Origin: an uncultured Collinsella sp.
GTDB taxonomy: Bacteria; Actinomycetota; Coriobacteriia; Coriobacteriales; Coriobacteriaceae
Length of the DNA stretch: 26,071 nucleotides
Assembly (NCBI GenBank): GCA_902465265.1
Contig: CABQMF010000025.1
Location: 1-26,071 of the forward strand
Direction of reading: 5' to 3'
Below the pieces are notes generated by a model that was not told where the DNA came from, ran no database searches, and saw nothing but the letters and a program-made list of their open reading frames with translations. The translations under genes and the position numbers were made by a program. This document shows positions 7,816-14,717 of this stretch, in pieces. Position 1 is the first letter of the stretch; each line of letters begins with the position of its first letter.

Positions 7816-7857
7816 GTTGACCTCGCATGGGGTCGAACCCGTAAGGGCACAGACGCT

Positions 7858-8718
7858 TTACAAGTCGAGCCTGCCCTGGGGGTCGGTGAATCCGTCTGTG
7901 CCCTCTTTGAGCTTTTTCTCGTCTGCTTTCACTAGACGTTCGAGCTTCTTTGTATACTCGGCAGGCGGTAGATTCTCGGGGACAATTCCACGGTCGATGA
8001 GGCTACCACGCACGCTTGTGTTGTTCTCGATGTGCTCTTGCTTGATCTGGTCCAGGCCGTACAGATCGTGTTCCTCGGCGTTGAAGGCCGTCATCGAGTT
8101 CGTAAGGTCCTTTGCTTTGATGAGAACATCGGCTAACCTGTCCGCCAATGCCGCGCTCTTGGGCACACCAAGCTGCCGCTTCATGTCCGCCGTGCTTCTG
8201 CCACCGAATAACGCCTCATCGCCCTTCGACTTGATGATTGCGAATCCTTTGGAGTCCACGCCTCGTTTGAACGCAATGCCCGAGAGCTGTTTCTCTGAAT
8301 CGGATAGCGAGTGGCGCGCCTGCAAGCGCTGAATCTCTGCGAAGCGCTGCTCTATGAGCTCCTGACGGCGTGTCTGCACGGCGAAGTACGCCTGTGCGAG
8401 CGCGATTTCGGGCTTGTTTGGGTCTCCGTTTTGGGCGAATAAATAGCATGCGTAGCGTGTCAGCTTGTAGTCTTTTACGGCTCGTTTGGCGATGCCGGCA
8501 TCTACCATTTTGCTGGCCTCAGCAAAATGGGCGGCAACAGGCATTTTATTGGTGTCACACGATGCCATGGATCTCTTAACCGCAGTCTCAAAATTACGCC
8601 ATTGGGTGTATCCGAGGGGCTCCATTAAATCGCGTGCTAGCCAATACTCAACGCCGTCTTCTACATGGGCGTAGCTGTCAAGTTCGACACGCCATTTCTC
8701 GATATCCCTGCTGTCCAT
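7858..8718 (-). CDS. dinD: DinD-like protein with BRO-N domain
   Basis: This 286-residue protein resembles DNA-damage-inducible protein D. In E. coli DinD is SOS-induced and acts on RecA filaments; that activity is not shown for this protein. The BRO-N-like N-terminal domain includes EYWLARDLMEPLGYTQWRNFETAVKRS (about 23-50), with a helical segment YKLTRYACYLFAQNGDPNKPEIALAQAYFAVQTRRQEL (about 83-121). The C-terminal half carries the DinD features LFGGRSTADMKRQLGVP and LIDRGIVPENLPP. The ATG at 8718 follows AAAGGAAGAG at ideal spacing. I see no LexA-type box (GAAC-N4-GTTC or CTGT-N8-ACAG) in the 160 bases upstream. It stands beside two tRNA genes, and DinD genes are typically accessory, so acquisition by transfer is likely. 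Confidence 0.85.
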   Translation of the reverse strand: MDSRDIEKWRVELDSYAHVEDGVEYWLARDLMEPLGYTQWRNFETAVKRSMASCDTNKMPVAAHFAEASKMVDAGIAKRAVKDYKLTRYACYLFAQNGDPNKPEIALAQAYFAVQTRRQELIEQRFAEIQRLQARHSLSDSEKQLSGIAFKRGVDSKGFAIIKSKGDEALFGGRSTADMKRQLGVPKSAALADRLADVLIKAKDLTNSMTAFNAEEHDLYGLDQIKQEHIENNTSVRGSLIDRGIVPENLPPAEYTKKLERLVKADEKKLKEGTDGFTDPQGRLDL

Positions 8719-8801
8719 ATCTCTTCCTTTCTGTTCATTTGTCTACGTGGACTATGCCGACTCTGTATTAAGAATAAGGATACGCTGCCGTGCGGACACG
8801 A

Positions 8802-8837
8802 ATGGGCTCCGTGTCGCTTTGAGCTCACGGGGCCCAT
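8802..8837. terminator. Hairpin between the flavoprotein and dinD
   Basis: ATGGGCTCCGTG (8802-8813) pairs with CACGGGGCCCAT (8826-8837), all positions paired if one G-U is allowed, with a 12-base loop. It lies 42 bases beyond the stop of the minus-strand flavoprotein. No T run follows on either strand, so it may instead protect the mRNA 3' end or assist factor-dependent termination. Confidence 0.4.
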
Positions 8838-8879
8838 AGATATCGATTAGTTGTGTTCTGCTCTAGATGGGTGCTCAGC

Positions 8880-10406
8880 TTAGTCTGCTCGATAGTGCGA
8901 TCCGAGGCTTTCGGTTCGCTTGCGCATGGCTTTGACCATTTCCTGTGCTAGTTGAATCTGCGATTGCAAACGGGCGAGGGCTGCGACTTCGCTGTCCTGG
9001 GCTTTCTGTGTGCTCAAGGTCGTTGCTTCCGTCTTCAAGCCCTCAAGCTCGTGTAGTGCCTCGGATAGGCCGTTCTCGGTGCGGTTGATCATGCAATGGG
9101 TACTCATCGTGTGCTTAAGGCTGCGTGTCAGGCGTTCGGCGTCTGTTGTGGCAATGCCGTACTGGGGGAGGGCGATATCCGCCTTCGGGGCCTCCTCAGG
9201 TGTATTCTGTGCTGCCTGGGCTGCCGATGCGCCCGCGATGCGTCCGAACACGATGCCGTTGGCGCTTGACAAGCCACCTATGCGGTCGGCTCCGTGCATG
9301 CCGCCTGTCGCCTCGCCGCAGGCATAGAGGCCTTCGGCGCCCGTGAAGGCTGTCTTGTCGATTTTGATACCGCCATTAGCGGCGTGGGCATACATCGCAA
9401 CGCGCATCTCGTCAGTCGGAGCGATGCCGTGCTCGTCTTGCAGCCAGGTGGCAAAGGTCTGCACAAACTCTGGGACATCCTCGCGGGGGAAGTCGTAGTG
9501 GAGTGCCAGGCCTTCGACACCTGTCTGATCGATGACGAGATCGATAGCGCGGGAGGCCAAGCGTGACGTGAAGGGACCATATCCAGAGCGCTGCTCGAGC
9601 AGGTCGTCCAGCTTGTCGTCGGCAATATCTACCGGCTGGTCTACATGCACGTAGCGCCAGGTTTTCTCGTTGAAGACCAAGTTACGCCTGGGCTCGATGA
9701 AGCCAGGCATCATCTGCATGAACTCTATATTAGTAAGTGTTGCGCCGTGCGCCAGTGCGATGGCCTGCGAGGAGCTGAGCACATCAGCCGACGTAAGGCT
9801 GCGCTCGAACAGGCCGCCTGTGCCACCGGCTGCGATGATCGTGGCCTTGGCAGCAAAGGGCACGATTCGATTTTCGGTAAGGTCGCAGAGTACGGTTCCG
9901 GTTATTCTGCCGTTCGTGTCCTCAACAAGGTCGATAAGCTCATGGCGGGGGAGCAGGCGAATGCCGAGCGACTCGATCCAGGTCGTCAGAGCGTCCTCAA
10001 GGGGCTTGCGGGTGAGGCCGCGCCACATGCGCGTCTTGTGGTCAAAGCAGGGGATAAATTGCTTTTGTTGAGCACTCTTGGCGCTTTGCGGACGCTGGAG
10101 CTCAACGCCCAGCTCTTGCTCGAGCCAGTCAATCGCTTGGGGAATGCCGTGGACGAACGCTTGGACGAGTTCGGGGTCGGCAACGCCGCCGCCGACGGCC
10201 AGGATGGTGTCGATGAGGTCCTGCTCGTCGTCTTCGTTAACGGGTCCGATAAGCCCTAGGCCCCAGGTTCCGGGGAAGAAGCTCGATCCACTCATAGTCT
10301 TGCCGGCGCTTGCCACAGTGACGGTTGCACCCGTGCGTGCCGCTTCGATGGCGGCGCAAAGGCCCGCAATGCCAGATCCAATTACCAGTACATCAGTCGA
10401 TTCCAT
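8880..10406 (-). CDS. FAD-dependent oxidoreductase, fumarate reductase / L-aspartate oxidase family
   Basis: This 508-residue flavoprotein starts with the dinucleotide-binding motif DVLVIGSGIAGLCAAIEAARTG (residues 5-26). It has ATIIAAGGTGGLFERS in the middle and the family's C-terminal FAD motif LYACGEATGGMHGADRIGGLSSANGIVFGRIAG. The last ~90 residues form the helical tail seen in the SdhA/FrdA/NadB group. Members transfer hydride to or from dicarboxylates such as fumarate, succinate or L-aspartate. The ATG at 10406 follows AAAGGAA; an upstream in-frame start at 10463 has no such site. No iron-sulfur or membrane subunit and no nadA or nadC lie nearby, so its partner and substrate are unknown. 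No secretion signal or flavin-carrier domain is seen. The product name should stay general. Confidence 0.85.
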   Translation of the reverse strand: MESTDVLVIGSGIAGLCAAIEAARTGATVTVASAGKTMSGSSFFPGTWGLGLIGPVNEDDEQDLIDTILAVGGGVADPELVQAFVHGIPQAIDWLEQELGVELQRPQSAKSAQQKQFIPCFDHKTRMWRGLTRKPLEDALTTWIESLGIRLLPRHELIDLVEDTNGRITGTVLCDLTENRIVPFAAKATIIAAGGTGGLFERSLTSADVLSSSQAIALAHGATLTNIEFMQMMPGFIEPRRNLVFNEKTWRYVHVDQPVDIADDKLDDLLEQRSGYGPFTSRLASRAIDLVIDQTGVEGLALHYDFPREDVPEFVQTFATWLQDEHGIAPTDEMRVAMYAHAANGGIKIDKTAFTGAEGLYACGEATGGMHGADRIGGLSSANGIVFGRIAGASAAQAAQNTPEEAPKADIALPQYGIATTDAERLTRSLKHTMSTHCMINRTENGLSEALHELEGLKTEATTLSTQKAQDSEVAALARLQSQIQLAQEMVKAMRKRTESLGSHYRAD

Positions 10407-10594
10407 CGGATTCCTTTCTCGTCCGGCGCATTGTCGCACGGGTGATCGGCAATGGGGCCGCAAAGACTCGGCAAATCGGTAAAGGGCAAATATGGCAGGT
10501 GGGCGTCATGGACGCTCTGACGCTCCATCTCATCACATCTTGTATTTCGCCCCAACTGATATATCGGCATTAGCTACCCTGCGACAGCGCAAAC

Positions 10595-10627
10595 AAAAAG
10601 AGCCGCTACCTGGGTGGGTAGCGGCTC
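10595..10627 (-). terminator. Terminator of the scaffold/GGGtGRT operon
   Basis: A perfect 11-bp stem pairs GAGCCGCTACC (10600-10610) with GGTAGCGGCTC (10617-10627) across a 6-base loop. On the minus strand it is followed by TTTTTG. It lies 36 bases after the GGGtGRT stop codon. Confidence 0.9.
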
Positions 10628-10662
10628 CAAAGCTCAACTATATGAGCATCGCGCGGGCGCGA

Positions 10663-11667
10663 TTAGGCCTTGAGGGCCTCCTCGACGGCGACAGCGCAGG
10701 CGACGGTGGCACCGACCATGGGGTTGTTGCCCATGCCGATGAGACCCATCATGTCGACGTGCGCAGGCACGGAGGAAGAACCGGCGAACTGGGCGTCGGA
10801 GTGCATACGGCCCATGGTGTCGGTCATGCCGTAAGAGGCAGGGCCGGCGCCCATGTTGTCCGGGTGCAGGGTACGACCAGTGCCGCCACCAGAAGCGACG
10901 GAGAAGTATTTCTTGCCAGCCTCGAGGCGCTCCTTCTTGTAGGTGCCAGCGACGGGGTGCTGGAAGCGCGTGGGGTTGGTGGAGTTACCGGTGATCGAGA
11001 TGTCGACGTTCTCGTGCCACATGATGGCAACGCCCTCGCGGACGTCGTCGGCGCCGTAGCAGTTGACGGCGGCGCGGGGACCATCGGAGTAGGGGATGGT
11101 CTCGACGACCTTGAGCTCGCCCGTGAAGTAGTCGAACTGGGTCTTCACGTAGGTGAAGCCGTTGATGCGGGCGATGATCTGAGCAGCGTCCTTGCCCAGA
11201 CCGTTGAGGATGACGCGCAGCGGCTTCTTGCGAGCCTTGTTGGCGTTCAGAGCCAGGCCGATAGCACCCTCAGCGGCAGCGAAGGACTCGTGACCGGCCA
11301 GGAAGGCGAAGCACTCGGTGTCGTCGGAGAGCAGCATAGCGCCCAGGTTGCCGTGGCCCAGACCGACCTTGCGGTCCTCGGCGACGGAGCCGGGAACGGT
11401 GAAGGCCTGGATGCCCTCGCCGATGATGGCGGCAGCCTCAGAAGCGGTCTTGGCCTCGCGCTTGACAGCGAGAGCGCAGCCGAGGGTGTAGGCCCACTCA
11501 GCGTTCTGGAAGGCGATGGACTGGGTGTTGTTGACGATCTCACGCGGGTTGAAGCCCTTGTCGGTGCAGATCTGCAGAGCTTCCTCGAGGGAGGCGATGC
11601 CGTTGTCGGCGAGGCACTTGTTGATCTTGTCAGCGCGGCGCTCGTAACCTTCGAACGTAACAGTCAT
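10663..11667 (-). CDS. GGGtGRT family protein, function unknown
   Basis: A 334-residue protein recognised as the family named after its motif, here SVASGGGTGRTLHPDNMGAG, followed by PASYGMTDTMGRMHSDAQFAG, SSSVPAHVDMMGLIGMGNNP and MVGATVACAVAVEEAL. The N-terminal half has FEGYERRADKINKCLADNGI, GHGNLGAMLLSDDTECFAFLAGHESFAAAEGAI and KKPLRVILNGLGKDAAQII. The Gly/Ser/Thr-rich motif suggests a phosphate- or cofactor-binding loop, but the chemistry is unknown. The ATG at 11667 has GGGAGGG upstream. It starts 18 bases after the stop of the IscU-like scaffold gene and shares its operon and terminator. From memory, this pairing recurs in anaerobes, which suggests a joint role in iron-sulfur handling. 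It is cytoplasmic: no signal peptide or membrane segment is seen. Confidence 0.85.
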   Translation of the reverse strand: MTVTFEGYERRADKINKCLADNGIASLEEALQICTDKGFNPREIVNNTQSIAFQNAEWAYTLGCALAVKREAKTASEAAAIIGEGIQAFTVPGSVAEDRKVGLGHGNLGAMLLSDDTECFAFLAGHESFAAAEGAIGLALNANKARKKPLRVILNGLGKDAAQIIARINGFTYVKTQFDYFTGELKVVETIPYSDGPRAAVNCYGADDVREGVAIMWHENVDISITGNSTNPTRFQHPVAGTYKKERLEAGKKYFSVASGGGTGRTLHPDNMGAGPASYGMTDTMGRMHSDAQFAGSSSVPAHVDMMGLIGMGNNPMVGATVACAVAVEEALKA

Positions 11668-11685
11668 AGTTATTTCCCTCCCTTT

Positions 11686-12420
11686 CTACTCGTGAACCGG
11701 GAACACGCTGGCGACGGAGTGAGTCTCCTCGTCGGTGCGCGGGTCGATGTACTTGGCAGCGTTCTCCCACTGACCATAGTGGCCCATAGCGCCAGCGATG
11801 GCCTCCTCGGGGGTCTTGCCGGCCTTGACGGCGTCGGTGAACTTACCGAGGTTCAGGAACTCGAACGCGATGATCTCGTTCTTGTCGTTGAGAGCCATGC
11901 GGGTGACGTAGCCCTGAGCGAGCTCGAGGTAACGAGCGCCCTTGGCCTTGGTGCCGAACATGGTGCCGACCTGGGAGCGAAGGCCCTTGCCGAGGTCGTC
12001 GAGGGAGGCGCCCACGGGCAGGCCGCCCTCGGAGAACGCGGTCTGGCTGCGGCCGTAAACGATCTGCAGGAAGATCTCGCGCATAGCAACGTTGATGGCG
12101 TCGCAGACGAGGTCGGTGTTGAGGGCCTCGAGGATGGTCTTACCGGGAAGGATCTCGGAAGCCATGGCGGCAGAGTGGGTCATGCCCGAGCAGCCGATGG
12201 TCTCAACGAGGGCCTCCTCGATGATGCCGTCCTTGACGTTCAGCGTGAGCTTGCAGGCGCCCTGCTGAGGTGCGCACCAACCCACACCGTGCGTAAGACC
12301 GGAGATGTCGGAAATCTCCTTAGCCTGGACCCACTTGCCCTCCTCGGGGATGGGTGCGGGGCCGTGGTATGCACCCTTGGCAACGGGGCACATGTTCTCC
12401 ACTTCCTGTGAGTACTGCAT
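11686..12420 (-). CDS. IscU/NifU-N-like iron-sulfur scaffold protein (GGGtGRT partner)
   Basis: A 244-residue protein with an IscU-type core, longer than canonical IscU (about 128). GIIEEALVETIGCSGMTHSAAMASEILPGKTILEAL (residues 66-100) aligns with the IscU segment around its Cys63. Likely ligand cysteines are Cys49 and Cys55 in WCAPQQGAC, Cys77 in GCSGM and Cys106 in DLVCDAINVAMREI. The aspartate two residues after the first IscU cysteine is not conserved, which may alter cluster release. The extra C-terminal ~120 residues include VGTMFGTKAKGARYLELAQGYVTRMALND and AIAGAMGHYGQWENAAKYIDPR, which I do not recognise. The ATG at 12420 follows GAGGAGAGG; upstream in-frame extension to 12585 lacks a ribosome site. 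It is the first gene of the operon with the GGGtGRT gene. It is not SufU, which is present separately at 14283. Confidence 0.85.
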   Translation of the reverse strand: MQYSQEVENMCPVAKGAYHGPAPIPEEGKWVQAKEISDISGLTHGVGWCAPQQGACKLTLNVKDGIIEEALVETIGCSGMTHSAAMASEILPGKTILEALNTDLVCDAINVAMREIFLQIVYGRSQTAFSEGGLPVGASLDDLGKGLRSQVGTMFGTKAKGARYLELAQGYVTRMALNDKNEIIAFEFLNLGKFTDAVKAGKTPEEAIAGAMGHYGQWENAAKYIDPRTDEETHSVASVFPVHE

Positions 12421-12823
12421 GCCTCTCCTCTCTATCGTGTTGGCGTCCCGTCTGGGGGTCGTGGCTGGCGATTGCCGGGCGACCCTTCGAAAGGGACATG
12501 ACATGCAGCCCCTATAATACCGCGAAATGCACGGAATATTCGGCGAACGGCTCAGTTTTCGTAGCGAGAAGCGCGGAACTTTCAATTGAAACGATTTAAC
12601 TCTATGTTCTGTGGTCGCGAACTTCCGTAGAGGGGGTCCGTCTTGGGCAAGCTTTTGGTCAGCTTTTGTAAGCGTTGCAGGGGTTGACCTGTTGCAACGG
12701 TGCCGTTCGCCGCCTGTTTACTGCCTTTGGCCGCGCGAGTGTATTGTTTTGCGTGAATGTTTTGATGGCACGCTTCAATCGTGCTGTATTGGATGGCGAG
12801 CAGATCCCGGCGAAGGGAGCGCC
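12421..12823. promoter_or_regulatory. Divergent intergenic region with a 12-bp palindrome
   Basis: This 403-base stretch separates the minus-strand scaffold operon from the plus-strand RAYT-like gene and holds no convincing gene. It contains a perfect palindrome TTTCAATTGAAA (12580-12591). A possible minus-strand -10, TATTAT (12519-12514), has no good -35. The same bases read TATAAT on the plus strand (12513-12518), also without a -35. Near 12674-12698 GTTGCA and GTTGCAAC form a loose inverted repeat. An in-frame extension of the RAYT-like gene upstream to 12611 lacks a ribosome site and was not accepted. Confidence 0.5.
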
Positions 12824-13627
12824 ATGCAGCGCGTTTGGAGAACGGTCACCGGCTTTTACCATGTTTGTGCCCGTGGCACCGGAAAGCAGAACATCTTTGA
12901 GACCGATGATGACCGGTGGGAGTTTTTGGAGCTGATGCGTGAGTGCTGCCGCGATGCCCGGGTGACGATTGCGGCGTGGTGTCTCATGGGCGACCACGTG
13001 GATCTGGTGCTTTTGGATTATGAGGACGAAATGAGCGCAGCCATGCAGCGGTTGCTGCTGACGTATGCTCGTCGGTTCAATAAACGTACCGGGCGCACGG
13101 GCCATCTGTTTCGGGACCGTTTTGAGCGCCGCTCGCTCGATTCCGACTGGCAGGTGATGGAGGCTATTCGCTCCGTACACGCCGATCCGCAGGAGGCGGG
13201 CATCAGTCTCATTGAACGTTACCCCTGGAGCAGTTTTGACGAGTATCTACGGGCCTATGACAACGATATGACGAGGGGATTTTCCGATCCTTCTTGCGTG
13301 CTTGAGCTTTTTGGTTCTACCGAGGGCTTTATTGCCTATTCGCTCTCGACGCCCAACGACAGCGAGCCAGCGCCGTGCGATATGAAAGAGGCGGAGTGGG
13401 AGCGACACGCCTTTGCCGATAAATTGGCGAAGGGACTCGGGGTTCCGCTCCACGGGGTTAAAGCTGCACCGCCGGCGCAGCGCAATATCGTTATCCTTGG
13501 ATTGCACGATGCCGGCTTTACGGTGCGCCAGATTGAGCGGTATACGGGGATTGGCAAAAGCACCGTTTCTCGTATTGTGCGCGCCCGTGCGCGAACGGCG
13601 GTGCGGGCTTGCGGAAACGTGGTGTAG
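12824..13627 (+). CDS. REP-associated tyrosine transposase-like protein (Y1_Tnp) with C-terminal helix-turn-helix
   Basis: A 267-residue protein of the Y1/IS200-like fold used by RAYTs, which nick single-stranded DNA at REP palindromes. Family marks are FYHVCARGTGKQNIF (11-25), AAWCLMGDHVDLVLL (50-64), YARRFNKRTGRTGHLFRDRFERR (81-103) and YPWSSFDEYL. The metal-binding HUH motif, normally NHVHL, reads H58-V59-D60 here, so the second His is Asp. The position where many RAYTs have Tyr before a VxxNP-type segment appears as Ser117 in IRSVHADP, by alignment from memory. Together these suggest a weakened or repurposed enzyme. Residues about 225-258 look like a helix-turn-helix (DAGFTVRQIERYTGIGKSTV). 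ATG 12824 has AAGGGAG upstream. No terminal repeats typical of a mobile insertion flank it. The next 600 bases are repeat-rich. Confidence 0.85.
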   Translation: MQRVWRTVTGFYHVCARGTGKQNIFETDDDRWEFLELMRECCRDARVTIAAWCLMGDHVDLVLLDYEDEMSAAMQRLLLTYARRFNKRTGRTGHLFRDRFERRSLDSDWQVMEAIRSVHADPQEAGISLIERYPWSSFDEYLRAYDNDMTRGFSDPSCVLELFGSTEGFIAYSLSTPNDSEPAPCDMKEAEWERHAFADKLAKGLGVPLHGVKAAPPAQRNIVILGLHDAGFTVRQIERYTGIGKSTVSRIVRARARTAVRACGNVV

Positions 13628-14220
13628 GGCCGCCGGTGCACCGCAGCTGGGGTCGCCCATACGCCACAACCATTGTTCTAAAAGCTCGGTAAGGTAACTG
13701 CACTTCTTAATTTGCATAAAACGATTGCCGTCATGCATAAAATTATGGCTCCGCTCGGTTTTGCCCGTACCTACCCCCGTCTGCGCCGTGCAAAAAGCGG
13801 AGATTTCTGCTTCGTGGAACTGTCGGCACCGCCGCAATTTTGCAACATACGGGCCTCGAAGCTGTATTTTGCCTGCCGATACGCCTCGAAGCATGCGTTT
13901 GCGTTCCGGCAGACCGCAATGCTTGTTCTAAAACACAATATAAAGGCGACTGGAGATGTTGATTAACGCTTCCAATGCGTATTCACACGACTTGGCGTGC
14001 AGAATACTCGAAAAAATGCACGCCGCACCCTATGGGACCCGTCCGCGGCAGGCGCGAGTCGAGCCGGAGCCCGGCAAGACGAGGCTTGGGACATTGCCTG
14101 GCGTGCCTGTGGCCCTGCCGCAAGCCTTTGGTACGGTGCAAAACGCTCGTATTTGCGGTTGGCCGTGCGATAAATTACAGATGGTGCGCCGGACGCGTGG
14201 GCTGTGTGCGCTCGTTATGA
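13628..14220. other. Gene-free, repeat-rich intergenic region
   Basis: About 590 bases without a gene I can support; the open frames here lack ribosome sites and family resemblance. It holds several short repeats. TGCATAAAA occurs at 13713-13721 and 13734-13742, exactly 21 bases apart. TTGTTCTAAAA occurs at 13673-13683 and 13923-13933. GCCTCGAAGC occurs at 13853-13862 and 13883-13892, as part of a degenerate 30-base tandem unit. An inverted pair GCGTGCA/TGCACGC lies at 13995-14001 and 14017-14023. It lies between the RAYT-like gene and the end of the suf operon. No known RNA family was recognised in it. Confidence 0.6.
13789..13844. repeat. REP-like imperfect inverted repeat
   Basis: TGCAAAAAGCGG (13789-13800) and CCGCAATTTTGCA (13832-13844) are inverted copies with one bulge, around a 31-base loop. 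The match resumes a few bases further out with CCCGT on the left and ACGGG on the right. An extragenic palindrome just downstream of a RAYT-like gene is the arrangement known for REP elements and their transposases. Copy number elsewhere in the genome is unknown. Confidence 0.45.
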
Positions 14221-14252
14221 AAAAACCGAGCCGCCCGTATCGGGCGGCTCGG
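14221..14252 (-). terminator. Terminator of the suf operon
   Basis: A perfect 11-bp stem pairs CCGAGCCGCCC (14226-14236) with GGGCGGCTCGG (14242-14252) across a 5-base loop. On the minus strand it is followed by TTTTTT. It lies 30 bases after the sufU stop codon. Confidence 0.93.
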
Positions 14253-14282
14253 CAATCAAAAACCTTGGATTCGGGATATCCG

Positions 14283-14717
14283 CTACTGGTTAGCTTGCCC
14301 CTCGAGCATGCCGTCGAGGGTGCGCCAGGCGAGCTCGGCGCACTTGACGCGGGCGGGCATGTGCGAGATGTCCTGAAGCTGGGCAGCCTCGTCCAAGTCT
14401 TCCAGGTCTTCCTCGGAGAGCTGCTCGCCGCGGATCATCGCCAGGAAGAGCCCTGCCAGACGACGAGCCTCCTCGACCGTCTCTCCGGTGATGAGGTCGG
14501 CCATGATGTCGGCGCTGGCCTGGCTGATGGCGCAACCGTGACCGGTAAATGAGGCCTCTTCGATCACGCCGTTCTCGACACGCAGCTGCAGAGTGAGCTC
14601 GTCGCCGCAGCTGGGGTTGATGCCGTCGTGCTCGTGCGTGGGAGCATCCATCTCGTATTTATAGTCGGGGTGCGAGTTGTGCTCCATAAATGTGGTGGAG
14701 GTGTACAGATTACCCAT
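14283..14717 (-). CDS. sufU: SufU, sulfur-transfer zinc protein
   Basis: SufU accepts persulfide sulfur from SufS and passes it to the SufBCD machine. In Gram-positive bacteria it works as a zinc-dependent sulfurtransferase rather than a true scaffold. The 144-residue length and ligands fit: Cys37 and Asp39 in NPSCGDEL, Cys62 in GHGCAISQASADIMADLITG, and Cys126 in PARVKCAELAWRTL. The insert between the second and third ligands (EARRLAGLFLAMIRGEQLSEEDLEDLDEAA) is the Gram-positive SufU hallmark. The ATG at 14717 overlaps the 3' end of sufS by 8 bases (ATGGGTAA), with GGAG inside sufS, so the two are translationally coupled. A later ATG (residue 11) has no ribosome site. It is the last gene of the operon. 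Confidence 0.95.
   Translation of the reverse strand: MGNLYTSTTFMEHNSHPDYKYEMDAPTHEHDGINPSCGDELTLQLRVENGVIEEASFTGHGCAISQASADIMADLITGETVEEARRLAGLFLAMIRGEQLSEEDLEDLDEAAQLQDISHMPARVKCAELAWRTLDGMLEGQANQ

Noticed and set aside
10492..12411. 639-residue plus-strand open frame opposite the scaffold and GGGtGRT genes
   Set aside because: It spans two well-supported genes on the other strand and their intergenic gap, has a low-complexity Gly/Val/Asp composition and no ribosome site.
13712..13966. 84-residue open frame in the repeat-rich intergenic region
   Set aside because: No ribosome site, and it covers palindromic repeats. It looks like a chance frame in a repeat element.
13956..14552. 198-residue plus-strand open frame running into sufU
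   Set aside because: It crosses the suf terminator and overlaps sufU on the opposite strand. No ribosome site or family resemblance.
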